From an uncultured Collinsella sp. (GTDB lineage: Bacteria; Actinomycetota; Coriobacteriia; Coriobacteriales; Coriobacteriaceae), in contig CABSZR010000075.1 of the NCBI GenBank assembly GCA_902482185.1, forward strand, positions 1 to 6,891: 6,891 nt of DNA, written 5' to 3'. The position numbers and the translations under genes were made by a program. Positions 1 to 5,456 of the stretch are shown in pieces; position 1 is the stretch's first letter; the number at the start of each line of letters is the position of its first letter. The notes under the pieces were generated by a model. The model was not told where the DNA came from, searched no databases, and saw nothing but the letters and a program-made list of their open reading frames with translations.

Positions 1-55
1 GGCGTTCACGCTTCACACTGGATGATACAATGTACGGGCCGGCGGGCGAAGCGGG
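1..55. repeat. 55-bp direct repeat, copy 1
   Basis: Bases 1-55 are identical to 220-274, an offset of 219 bp. The identity ends at 56 (g) versus 275 (c). The left limit cannot be seen because the window starts here, so the repeat may be longer. Copy 2 lies upstream of the GTPase start codon; this copy sits inside that coding frame and supplies its last 13 codons and stop. A tandem duplication of a 219-bp unit and an assembly-graph artefact both fit. The exact length of 55 equals a k-mer size commonly used by de Bruijn assemblers, which makes the artefact plausible. Confidence 0.97.
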
Positions 56-180
56 GAATCGCCATCGTCCACGCGGCCGCGCTTGCGAATGCGACCCGCG
101 TTGAACAGCATGGCCTCGGCCAGCGTGGTCTTGCCGGCATCGACATGCGCCAAGATTCCAACGACCGCTTGCTTCGACAT
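13..180 (-). pseudogene. Truncated 5' end of an EF-G/TetM-like translational GTPase
   Basis: The ATG at 180 follows an AGAGGAGA ribosome binding site three bases away, so the start is well supported. Residues 1-42 match the N-terminus of the ribosomal-protection (Tet(M)/EF-G-like) GTPases: hydrophobic strand, then the P-loop AHVDAGKT at residues 11-18, then the helix leading to the switch I region. From residue 43 the frame reads into the 55-bp repeat and gives 13 unrelated residues ([13 protein letters not shown]) before TGA at 13-15. Switch I (ERERGIT), the other G motifs and all later domains (family length is roughly 640-900 residues) are missing, so this product cannot be functional. An intact gene may lie to the left if the repeat is a tandem duplication, or the break may be an assembly error. 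Family members release tetracycline from ribosomes, but many EF-G-like paralogues are not resistance genes, so no resistance is claimed. Confidence 0.8.
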
Positions 181-219
181 GGCTCTCCTCTTATTACGAG
201 CCCATCGCACGCGGCAACG

Positions 220-274
220 GGCGTTCACGCTTCACACTGGATGATACAATGTACGGGCCGGCGGGCGAAGCGGG
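220..274. repeat. 55-bp direct repeat, copy 2
   Basis: This is the second exact copy of bases 1-55. It lies 40-94 bases upstream of the GTPase start codon, so it probably includes the native 5' leader and perhaps the promoter: on the minus strand it contains TATCAT, a fair -10 match, without a good -35. This looks like the ancestral position, because the sequence runs unbroken from here into the ribosome binding site and ATG. Confidence 0.93.
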
Positions 275-368
275 CCCTATCCCCCGACCGAGCTCATCGC
301 CCTGCGTTGCCGCGCGGCGATTTTCGTAGGTTCGCGCCTTGCGAAAGCCGGCTTGCAAAACAGCGTAG

Positions 369-406
369 CGAACGAAAATAGCCCCACCCGGGGCCATTTT
401 CGTTCG
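369..406 (-). terminator. Intrinsic terminator after the acetyltransferase gene (bidirectional shape)
   Basis: Arms 369-385 and 390-406 pair over 17 bases with one mismatch (A380/C395) around a four-base loop. The inner stem is GC-rich (tGGCCCC / GGGGCta on the minus strand), with AAAA on its 5' side and TATTTT on its 3' side, the classical layout. It begins 29 bases after the stop of the minus-strand acetyltransferase, so it probably ends that transcript and separates it from the downstream GTPase gene. The near symmetry means it could also work on the plus strand. Confidence 0.78.
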
Positions 407-434
407 TGCAAATTGTTGATACGCGTCCCCGCTC

Positions 435-923
435 TTATGCCTCGCGCAGCCAGTCAAACGCAACACGCGGTGTACCGTCGGACACATACACGATGCCGGC
501 GCGCTCAAACCCCGCCTTGAGGCTCGCGCCCTGCATGGGCAGGTTGTCCTGATGCGTGTCGATGCGCAGGTGATCGGCACGCTCCTTGGCAAAGGCAAAC
601 ATCGCAGCCGCGATACCGTGCACGGTGCCGTCGGATGCCACACGGTGCAGCACGGCGTACGGAGTGTCGCTACGCCATTGACCGTCCTCAATTACGTCAT
701 AGCACTCGTCCGGGCCCGGTAAAAAGGCAAACGTCGCCACCACGCGGCCGTCGACTTCACACACATAGCTGCCACCGGCAGCGATATCGGCAGCCAGCTG
801 CTCGGCAGAAGGCGTGCCCTCGGGCCACTGCGTGGCGTTGCCATGCGCGCGCATAAAGGCGCGGGCCGCGTCATAGATAGCCATGACAGCGGGAATGTCG
901 GTATCGAGGGTTTTTCTGATCAT
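435..923 (-). CDS. GNAT family N-acetyltransferase
   Basis: This is a 162-residue protein, the normal length for a single-domain GNAT enzyme, which transfers acetyl from acetyl-CoA to an amine. The N-terminus MIRKTLDTDIPAVMAIYD is the typical first strand and helix. The central strands are GSYVCEVDGRVVATFAF (about 51-67). The acetyl-CoA loop region is HRVASDGTVHGIAAAMFAFA (about 93-112), where SDGTVHGIA replaces the usual R/QxxGxG/A pyrophosphate-binding motif. It is followed by LRIDTHQDNLPMQ (119-131) and the C-terminal GFERAGIVYV strand. The substrate is not deducible. ATG at 923 is chosen because GAGGT lies nine bases upstream; an in-frame GTG at 926 is also possible. It is divergent from the zinc-ribbon gene, and its own stop is followed by the 369-406 terminator, so it is probably monocistronic. 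Confidence 0.9.
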   Translation of the reverse strand: MIRKTLDTDIPAVMAIYDAARAFMRAHGNATQWPEGTPSAEQLAADIAAGGSYVCEVDGRVVATFAFLPGPDECYDVIEDGQWRSDTPYAVLHRVASDGTVHGIAAAMFAFAKERADHLRIDTHQDNLPMQGASLKAGFERAGIVYVSDGTPRVAFDWLREA

Positions 924-944
924 CACGCGGCGACCTCACGTTTA

Positions 945-976
945 TTGGTATCACTTTGATTGAGCAATGATACCAA
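945..976. promoter_or_regulatory. Inverted repeat between divergent genes, candidate operator
   Basis: TTGGTATCA (945-953) and TGATACCAA (968-976) are perfect 9-base inverted repeats with a 14-base spacer, so the centres of the two half-sites are about 23 bases apart, roughly two helical turns. The site lies midway between the start codons of the divergent acetyltransferase (923) and zinc-ribbon gene (995). Spacing and position fit a dimeric repressor binding site covering both promoters. No clean -35/-10 pair was found on either strand, so the promoters themselves are not called. A 9-bp stem with a 14-base loop and no T-tract argues against a terminator. Confidence 0.55.
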
Positions 977-994
977 CGTTTGGAGAGGGGCGCG

Positions 995-1297
995 ATGCAG
1001 ATGGGGAGCAAAAAGCGAGCCGCCTGGTCAAAAGCAAAAAGCGAGTTTTTGAGCACTGCCACCGGCGGCGATATGAGCGACCTGTTTGCACGCGAGGACG
1101 AGCGCCGCGACGCCCTGGACGCCGAGCGCAATGAGGCCTGGCGCTACAAATCGTGCGAGCGCAAAAACCGTTACGACACGCGCGTCGAGGCCGAGGCAGT
1201 TATGGCCGACTGCGAAAACCGCGGGCGGCGTGGTTTGGCCTGCTACAAATGCGAATACTGCGGCGGCTGGCACCTGACGTCGCACCCTTGGAAATAG
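995..1297 (+). CDS. Small zinc-ribbon-like protein of unknown function
   Basis: This is a 100-residue protein. ATG at 995 is chosen because GGAGAGGGG (982-990) sits just upstream; a TTG at 980 would lie before that site and a second ATG is at 1001. The first half is charged and probably helical (residues 5-52, rich in K, R, E, D and A). The second half has C54, then KNRYDTRVEAEA, then YKCEYCGGWHLTS with C86, C89 and H93, consistent with a small Zn-binding knuckle. C73 and C83 are further cysteines. The pattern C...K.RY.T..EA...YxCxxCGxWHLTS recurs in small actinobacterial and phage proteins whose role is not established. It may bind nucleic acid, but that is inference. It converges with rsmJ; no clear terminator is visible in the 48-base gap. 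Confidence 0.78.
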   Translation: MQMGSKKRAAWSKAKSEFLSTATGGDMSDLFAREDERRDALDAERNEAWRYKSCERKNRYDTRVEAEAVMADCENRGRRGLACYKCEYCGGWHLTSHPWK

Positions 1298-1345
1298 GGA
1301 CTGCATCGGCACGGCACTAGCGAAGCCCCGGTAATCGCACGCAAG

Positions 1346-2050
1346 CTACGGGCGCGGCGGCACCAAAACATCGTAACGAACGGCCTTGCCCGCAAGTTGA
1401 TAGCTCGGCTTAACGCCGGCAAGCAGTGGCCCCTTCACCGGTCGCTTGATAACGACCTTGCGCGGGCGCACCGCAAGCGCAGCTTCAACCAGCGTCTCCT
1501 CATCGGCGCACGGCTGTTCCAGATGATGCAAGAGTTGGAACTTCTTTTTGACCGCCGCGCTCTTGGTGCGTTCGGGAAACATGGGGTCCAGATATACCAC
1601 GTCGGGAGTCGCGAGCTCGCCCTGCTCGATTAGCTCAGTTACATGGTGAAGGCCGGCAATGCTGTCCTCGCCGGCATGTAAGCGCATGCGCGCCACAGCT
1701 GTCGCAAGCGCCGGATCATCTGCCGCGCGATCCAAGGCATCCTTGAGGAGCGCCGCGATCACGCAATCCTGTTCATATAGATCGACGGAAAAGCCCGCGG
1801 CAGCCAGCAGCAGCGAATCCTCGCCAAAGCCTGCCGTGGCGTCAATCGCCCATGGGCTCTCGATGCCTTTTGTGCGCGCGGCCTTTACCAGCAGCTCTTG
1901 CTGCAGACGGCCCCGCTTGAGCCGCGGAAGCATGCGGCCAAAATCGGCACGCAGCTCCATCGTGCCGTCGGTGAGCGTGAGGCCCTCGGGCTTCCCGGTC
2001 AGCTCAAGCCCCGCGGCCCGAGCAACAGAAAAGGGATCGACGACACCCAT
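1346..2050 (-). CDS. rsmJ: 16S rRNA (guanine(1516)-N(2))-methyltransferase RsmJ
   Basis: This is a 234-residue class I SAM-dependent methyltransferase, slightly shorter than the E. coli enzyme of about 250. In E. coli RsmJ methylates N2 of G1516 in 16S rRNA, using SAM. The SAM-binding motif I is AIDATAGFGEDS (69-80), followed by the acidic end of strand 2 (LYEQD, 91-95). The family signature VYLDPMFPERTKSAAVKKK (152-170) holds the catalytic DPMFP loop, and VVIKRPVKGP (199-208) is the late conserved strand. ATG at 2050 has AGGAGT at a proper distance. A small membrane ORF ends 63 bases upstream on the same strand and may be cotranscribed. The gene is intact with no frameshift. Family assignment is strong; the exact target base is inferred by homology. 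Confidence 0.93.
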   Translation of the reverse strand: MGVVDPFSVARAAGLELTGKPEGLTLTDGTMELRADFGRMLPRLKRGRLQQELLVKAARTKGIESPWAIDATAGFGEDSLLLAAAGFSVDLYEQDCVIAALLKDALDRAADDPALATAVARMRLHAGEDSIAGLHHVTELIEQGELATPDVVYLDPMFPERTKSAAVKKKFQLLHHLEQPCADEETLVEAALAVRPRKVVIKRPVKGPLLAGVKPSYQLAGKAVRYDVLVPPRP

Positions 2051-2113
2051 GGGTACTCCTTAACAAGCTAAACGAATACGTGAGCGCCGTTCATGCCAGC
2101 ACCCAACCGTCCG

Positions 2114-2254
2114 CTATTGTCCCACATGCGACATGGCCCACAGCATCCCAATGCAAAGCACCGCCATCAATCCCGTGCACACGGCAGCGATCGCAGAATC
2201 ACTTATGCGCCTTCCCAACGACCGCGGTTCACGCACTTGCCCTGCTCCGTACAT
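2114..2254 (-). CDS. Small single-pass membrane protein (46 aa), hypothetical
   Basis: A short open frame begins at ATG 2254 (or the adjacent ATG at 2257) and ends at TAG 2114-2116. AAGGAGG lies seven bases before the 2254 ATG and four before the other, one of the best ribosome binding sites in the window, so 2254 is preferred. The product has a basic N-terminal part with RSLGRR at 11-16, followed by a hydrophobic stretch at about 19-41 (DSAIAAVCTGLMAVLCIGMLW), then a short polar tail. By the positive-inside rule the N-terminus would be cytoplasmic. It has no recognisable family. It precedes rsmJ by 63 bases on the same strand, so cotranscription is plausible. Evidence for translation is the binding site plus the amphipathic layout; conservation has not been tested. 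Confidence 0.6.
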   Translation of the reverse strand: MYGAGQVREPRSLGRRISDSAIAAVCTGLMAVLCIGMLWAMSHVGQ

Positions 2255-2257
2255 CAT

Positions 2258-2484
2258 GGCTCCTCCTTGAGACCAGCTCTTACCATGGACCCATCATCGC
2301 AGCGCCGCGCATACGCTGCCATCGATTTGACTTACGCCCAGCTTTCTTTTTTGAAAGGTTGGACCGTGCGGGCAAGAGACGCTTTCAAACGCATGCATCG
2401 CCGCGTTGAACTACAATGTGCTTCACCATATGTGCAGTACATTGGGTGCGCCAAGTTGGCGTACTCGTATCGAAAGGACCAGCC
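2258..2484. other. Divergent intergenic region between small membrane ORF and 133-aa membrane protein
   Basis: These 227 bases separate two divergent starts. TACAAT at 2412-2417 matches the -10 consensus at five of six positions and would give a leader of about 60 bases for the plus-strand gene, but no good -35 lies at the right spacing. A small inverted repeat, ctttc-ttttttgaaag around 2343-2357, is A/T-rich. I see no convincing gene here; overlapping frames are long only because GC-rich DNA has few stops. Confidence 0.35.
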
Positions 2485-2886
2485 ATGAGCTTCACTCGCA
2501 AGACTCTCAAAATCCTTGCTCTCATCTACTTTGTTTTGGGCATCGCCAGCCTCGTCACCGCCGGCGTCGGTATCGCCACGGGCGGTCTCGATTCCACGTA
2601 CGGTTCGTACGCCACGCTCGCAGCGGTCGTGCTTATCGCCAAGGGTCTCGTCGACCTTGCCGCAGGCGTCGCCGGTATCAAGGGCGCCAACAAGCCTTCG
2701 CAGGTGGACGGCGCGTTTAAGCTCGGTATTGTTGCCGCGGTCGCCACGCTTGCCCAAGCGGTGCTCACGCTTCCCGCGTTTGGCGGCGACGCCATCAACT
2801 TTGGCGCCTTTGTCATCGTGGTGTACGACCTGTTCTTTGTTCAGCAGGCACACGCCGTTAAGGCCGAGAACAAGGACCGCCTATAA
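2485..2886 (+). CDS. Four-helix integral membrane protein, unknown function
   Basis: This is a 133-residue protein. ATG at 2485 follows AAAGGA (2473-2478) by six bases; longer in-frame extensions upstream lack a binding site. Four hydrophobic segments are visible: about 8-32 (ILALIYFVLGIASLVTAGVGI), 42-65 (YATLAAVVLIAKGLVDLAAGVAGI), 79-99 (KLGIVAAVATLAQAVLTLPAF) and 104-122 (INFGAFVIVVYDLFFVQQA). Short charged loops and a polar KAENKDRL tail follow. The first two helices are rich in small residues, which suits close helix packing. The layout suggests a small inner-membrane protein, but I recognise no family or motif. It is a single gene, ending 38 bases before the 2925-2960 terminator. Confidence 0.82.
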   Translation: MSFTRKTLKILALIYFVLGIASLVTAGVGIATGGLDSTYGSYATLAAVVLIAKGLVDLAAGVAGIKGANKPSQVDGAFKLGIVAAVATLAQAVLTLPAFGGDAINFGAFVIVVYDLFFVQQAHAVKAENKDRL

Positions 2887-2924
2887 GCGCTCGCTTCTCA
2901 TAACCTCTGCAGCCAAGCAACTAA

Positions 2925-2960
2925 AAAGGGCCGATCGCGCATCTCCGCGGTCGGCCCTTT
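2925..2960. terminator. Bidirectional intrinsic terminator between convergent genes
   Basis: Arms 2925-2939 and 2946-2960 form a 15-base-pair stem with one G-T wobble and a six-base loop. The plus strand has only a TTT tail, while the minus strand continues as CTTTTTAG, so it is the better terminator for rlmA reading leftwards. It can also stop the plus-strand membrane gene that ends at 2886. Confidence 0.88.
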
Positions 2961-2976
2961 ACGTTTGCCCAGACAA

Positions 2977-3013
2977 AACCTACCAAAACAAACCTGTCCC
3001 TTTTTGGCAGGTT
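2977..3013. repeat. Imperfect inverted repeat after rlmA stop, possible second terminator
   Basis: Arms AACCTACCAAAA (2977-2988) and TTTTGGCAGGTT (3002-3013) pair at 11 of 12 positions. An alternative hairpin uses AACCTGTCC (2991-2999) with GGCAGGTT (3006-3013), with one bulge. Both use the same right arm, so only one can form. The element starts right after the rlmA stop codon on the minus strand and precedes the 2925-2960 terminator. It may be part of a repeat family or an extra 3' hairpin. Confidence 0.6.
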
Positions 3014-3014
3014 G

Positions 3015-3830
3015 TTAGCTGTGGCGGTACTCGGCGATGATGAAGTCGATGTCGGTCTGAAGGGTATCCAAATTTGCCAGGCGCTCTTTGTCGGCAGGGC
3101 GTGTGCGATAGTAGTACGGCGTCATCTGGAACACCGCCTCGATGTCCGCCTGGGTCTGAAGCGTAATGTTCGCAGACACCCGCTGCGTTCCGACTAACTC
3201 GAGCTCGGTGGTCTTCGGCAGCTTCTCATCGTTAAGGTACGGCGTGTCGTAGAGTACCTCCTTGAGCCCAAACAGATGACGGGCGCCCGGCACCACGGTG
3301 TAGAGCGAGCCCTCTGGCGCCAACACGCGGGCAAACTCGCGCTCGTTAAAGGGAGCAAAGAGCTCGGTCACCATATCGAAGGCGCCATCAGCCACGGGGA
3401 TGTCCTTCATGTTGGCCACGAAGTAGGTCGCATCGCCGCGCTTGGCGGCAAGGCGTACCATCTCTTTGCCCAGGTCGAAACCGTAAGCATCCACGCCCGG
3501 CACCGCGCCCATGGCGCTGGTGTAGTAGCCCTCGCCACAGCAAATATCGAGCAAGGTCATGGGGCCGTTCGCAGACGTGGCGCGCCCAGACACCCGCTCG
3601 CACACCAGCTCGACCATCGCATCGCGCAACGGCGCGTAGTATCCACGGTTCAGAAAGTCACGACGGCTGCGTGCCTGCGACTTGGGATCGCCCATGGAGT
3701 CGCCGCTCTTGGACGAGCGCAGCAGATATAGATAGCCCTCGCGCGCACGGTCAAACCGGTGTCCGCCCGCGCATGCAGCACCGCGCTCATTGTCCACCAA
3801 AGGCTCATGGCAAACGGGACACAACAACAT
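3015..3830 (-). CDS. rlmA: 23S rRNA (guanine-N1)-methyltransferase, RlmA family
   Basis: This is a 271-residue enzyme, the normal family length. RlmA proteins methylate N1 of a guanine in the hairpin 35 loop of 23S rRNA near the peptide exit tunnel: G745 for RlmA(I), G748 for RlmA(II)/TlrB. The N-terminal zinc finger is complete: C4, C7, C20 and H24 in MLLCPVCHEP...CAGGHRFD. The SAM-binding motif I is TLLDICCGEGYYTSAM (92-107), with the strand-2 region YGFDLGKEMVRLAAKRG (116-132). The catalytic-side segment FDMVTELFAPF (151-161) carries FAP, as in the family. ATG at 3830 follows AAGGAG by five bases. It is convergent with the 133-residue membrane protein gene and followed by hairpins 2977-3013 and 2925-2960. 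The two subtypes cannot be separated by eye; the Gram-positive style of the window hints at the G748 type. Confidence 0.93.
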   Translation of the reverse strand: MLLCPVCHEPLVDNERGAACAGGHRFDRAREGYLYLLRSSKSGDSMGDPKSQARSRRDFLNRGYYAPLRDAMVELVCERVSGRATSANGPMTLLDICCGEGYYTSAMGAVPGVDAYGFDLGKEMVRLAAKRGDATYFVANMKDIPVADGAFDMVTELFAPFNEREFARVLAPEGSLYTVVPGARHLFGLKEVLYDTPYLNDEKLPKTTELELVGTQRVSANITLQTQADIEAVFQMTPYYYRTRPADKERLANLDTLQTDIDFIIAEYRHS

Positions 3831-3886
3831 GGCAACTCCTTAGCGCGAACAACACAACGCCCACCATTGTCGCACGCCTTCCCCAC

Positions 3887-3978
3887 CTAGTCATTGGGGA
3901 CGTTCTTGAATGACTAGTTAGAAGAGATAAGGAGTGTCCCCAGCTGCCGACAGAAAAGGAACGTCCCCAAGTGCCGAC
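3887..3978. repeat. Cluster of short inverted and direct repeats (REP-like)
   Basis: CTAGTCATT (3887-3895) and AATGACTAG (3909-3917) are perfect 9-base inverted repeats around a 13-base loop that begins GGGGACGTTC. That motif recurs inverted as GAACGTCCCC at 3959-3968. A 16-base unit, GTCCCCAGCTGCCGAC (3936-3951), is repeated directly as GTCCCCAAGTGCCGAC (3963-3978), 14 of 16 identical, 27 bases apart. The block occupies the gap between rlmA and the divergent MATE gene. The design resembles dispersed intergenic palindromic elements; I recall similar ggggac-gttc boxes in Collinsella, but that memory cannot be checked here. Confidence 0.75.
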
Positions 3979-4046
3979 TGGTTGCATTAGGAGTATCATC
4001 ATCTGCGCAAATAAGCACGAAAGAGCATATTAGAGATTGAGAGCAT

Positions 4047-5429
4047 ATGGCTGACACCGTATCTAAGCACATTGACATGACCACCGGATCGCTGTGGCGC
4101 AATGTTCCCCTGTTCGCCTTCCCTGTGGCCGCCACGAGCATCCTGGAGCAGCTGTCGAACCTCATCGCCACGGTCATCATCGGTAATTTCTCGGGCGACC
4201 AGGGAACCCTCGCCATGGCGGCGGTCGGCTCCAATGTTCCGCTTACCAGTCTTATGCTCAACCTGTTTATTGGCATGTCGCTTGGCTCCAACGTGGTCAT
4301 CGCCAACGCTATCGGCCGCAACGATCAGAACATGGTCAAACGCGCCGTCCATACCTCGATTTTAATGGCGCTCGTGGGCTTTGTCGTCATCGCGCTGGGC
4401 GAGATCTTTGCCGAGCCCATGCTCGCCGCGCTCAACGTTCCCGCCGAGACCATGCCGCTCGCCTCACTCTACCTACGCGTCTTTTTGCTCAGCATGCCCT
4501 CGATTTTGCTCTACAACTTTGAGGCCGCGATCTTCCGCTCCGTCGGCATCACCCGCATGCCGCTGCAGGCGCTTGCCGTGTCCACCGTCCTCAACATTGG
4601 CCTGGACCTCATCTTTGTCCCAATACTCCACTGGGGCGTCGCGGGCGTCGCCATCGCCACCGCCATCGCCTACACCGTCAGCGCCGCTACGCTCTTTATC
4701 CGCCTGCTCAAGACCGACTCCGTCGTCCGCGTCACCCCGCGCGACCTGGCTATCGACCCCGTCGCCCTCAAGCGCATCGTCAAGATCGGCCTGCCCGCCG
4801 GCATCCAAAGCGCCGTCTTTGCTGTCGCCAACATCATCATCCAGTCTGCCATCAACAGCTTGGGCACCGAGGTCATGGCGGCATCGAGCGCCGCCATGAG
4901 CCTGGAGTACGTGTGCTACAACCTGCTCAACAGCTTTAGCCAGGCTTGCACTACCTTTGTGGGACAAAATCACGGCGCCCGCCAGATCGACCGCTGCACC
5001 AAGACGCTCAAGGTCTGCCTGGTCGAAGGTGGTATCGTTGCACTCACCACGATCATCGTTATTGTCGGCCTGGGACGCGAGATCTTGTCGCTCTTTAACA
5101 GCGATCCCAACATCGTCTCGATCGGCTATATCCGCGTGTGTTCGATCTTCCCGGCGTACGCCTTTAGTATGTTCTACGAAAACATGTCAGGCTACCTGCG
5201 CGGCTTTGGTATCTCGCTCACGCCCGCCCTCATCACCATGATCTGCGTCTGCGGCATCCGCTTCTATTGGGTGTTCTGCGTGTTCCCGCACTTCCGCACC
5301 TTTGCGAACATCATGATGGTCTACCCCATCAGCCTGGGCACCACGGCGTTCTTTATGGTCGTGGCGGTACTACTTTGCCACCCGGCACGCACCTATCGCG
5401 CCACCCAAGCCAAAGCGACAGCCCGCTAA
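4047..5429 (+). CDS. MATE family efflux transporter
   Basis: This is a 460-residue, full-length multidrug and toxic compound extrusion protein, a Na+- or H+-coupled antiporter of the cytoplasmic membrane with the usual 12 helices in two six-helix halves. The N-terminal half starts with GSLWRNVPLFAFPVAATSILEQL (14-36) and AMAAVGSN (56-63), typical of helix 1-2 in the family. LNIGLDLIFV (182-191) closes helix 5. The second half begins at KIGLPAGIQSAVFA (246-259), with the signature FVGQNHGA (304-311) and YLRGFG (383-388). ATG at 4047 has only a weak GAGAG (4039-4043), but homology to the family begins a few residues later, so the start is sound. Substrates cannot be predicted. It stands alone, divergent from rlmA and converging with the LysR gene 27 bases further on. 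Confidence 0.94.
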   Translation: MADTVSKHIDMTTGSLWRNVPLFAFPVAATSILEQLSNLIATVIIGNFSGDQGTLAMAAVGSNVPLTSLMLNLFIGMSLGSNVVIANAIGRNDQNMVKRAVHTSILMALVGFVVIALGEIFAEPMLAALNVPAETMPLASLYLRVFLLSMPSILLYNFEAAIFRSVGITRMPLQALAVSTVLNIGLDLIFVPILHWGVAGVAIATAIAYTVSAATLFIRLLKTDSVVRVTPRDLAIDPVALKRIVKIGLPAGIQSAVFAVANIIIQSAINSLGTEVMAASSAAMSLEYVCYNLLNSFSQACTTFVGQNHGARQIDRCTKTLKVCLVEGGIVALTTIIVIVGLGREILSLFNSDPNIVSIGYIRVCSIFPAYAFSMFYENMSGYLRGFGISLTPALITMICVCGIRFYWVFCVFPHFRTFANIMMVYPISLGTTAFFMVVAVLLCHPARTYRATQAKATAR

Positions 5430-5456
5430 ACACCGCACTCAACGCCACGCCAGTCA

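Noticed and set aside
22..381. Plus-strand open frame of 119 codons across the left end
   Set aside because: It runs antisense to the GTPase start and contains the same 12-residue string twice only because of the 55-bp repeat; no ribosome binding site and no family resemblance.
2080..2488. Two overlapping plus-strand frames of 109 and 131 codons
   Set aside because: Their composition is irregular and they are antisense to the small membrane ORF, which has the much better start signal.
2332..2853. Minus-strand open frame of 173 codons
   Set aside because: It is antisense to the well-supported four-helix membrane protein, has a composition of charged low-complexity residues typical of shadow frames, and lacks a ribosome binding site.
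3805..4002. Minus-strand frame of 65 codons upstream of rlmA
   Set aside because: Its repeated GTWGRSF / GSWGHS segments are merely the translation of the intergenic repeat block.
4023..4048. GAGCATAT repeated at 4023-4030 and 4041-4048 before the MATE start
   Set aside because: An 8-base direct repeat that includes part of the start codon is too short to support a regulatory site.
4102..4899. Serine/proline-rich plus-strand frames inside the MATE gene
   Set aside because: They are out-of-frame readings of GC-rich coding DNA; the MATE frame is complete and has all family motifs.
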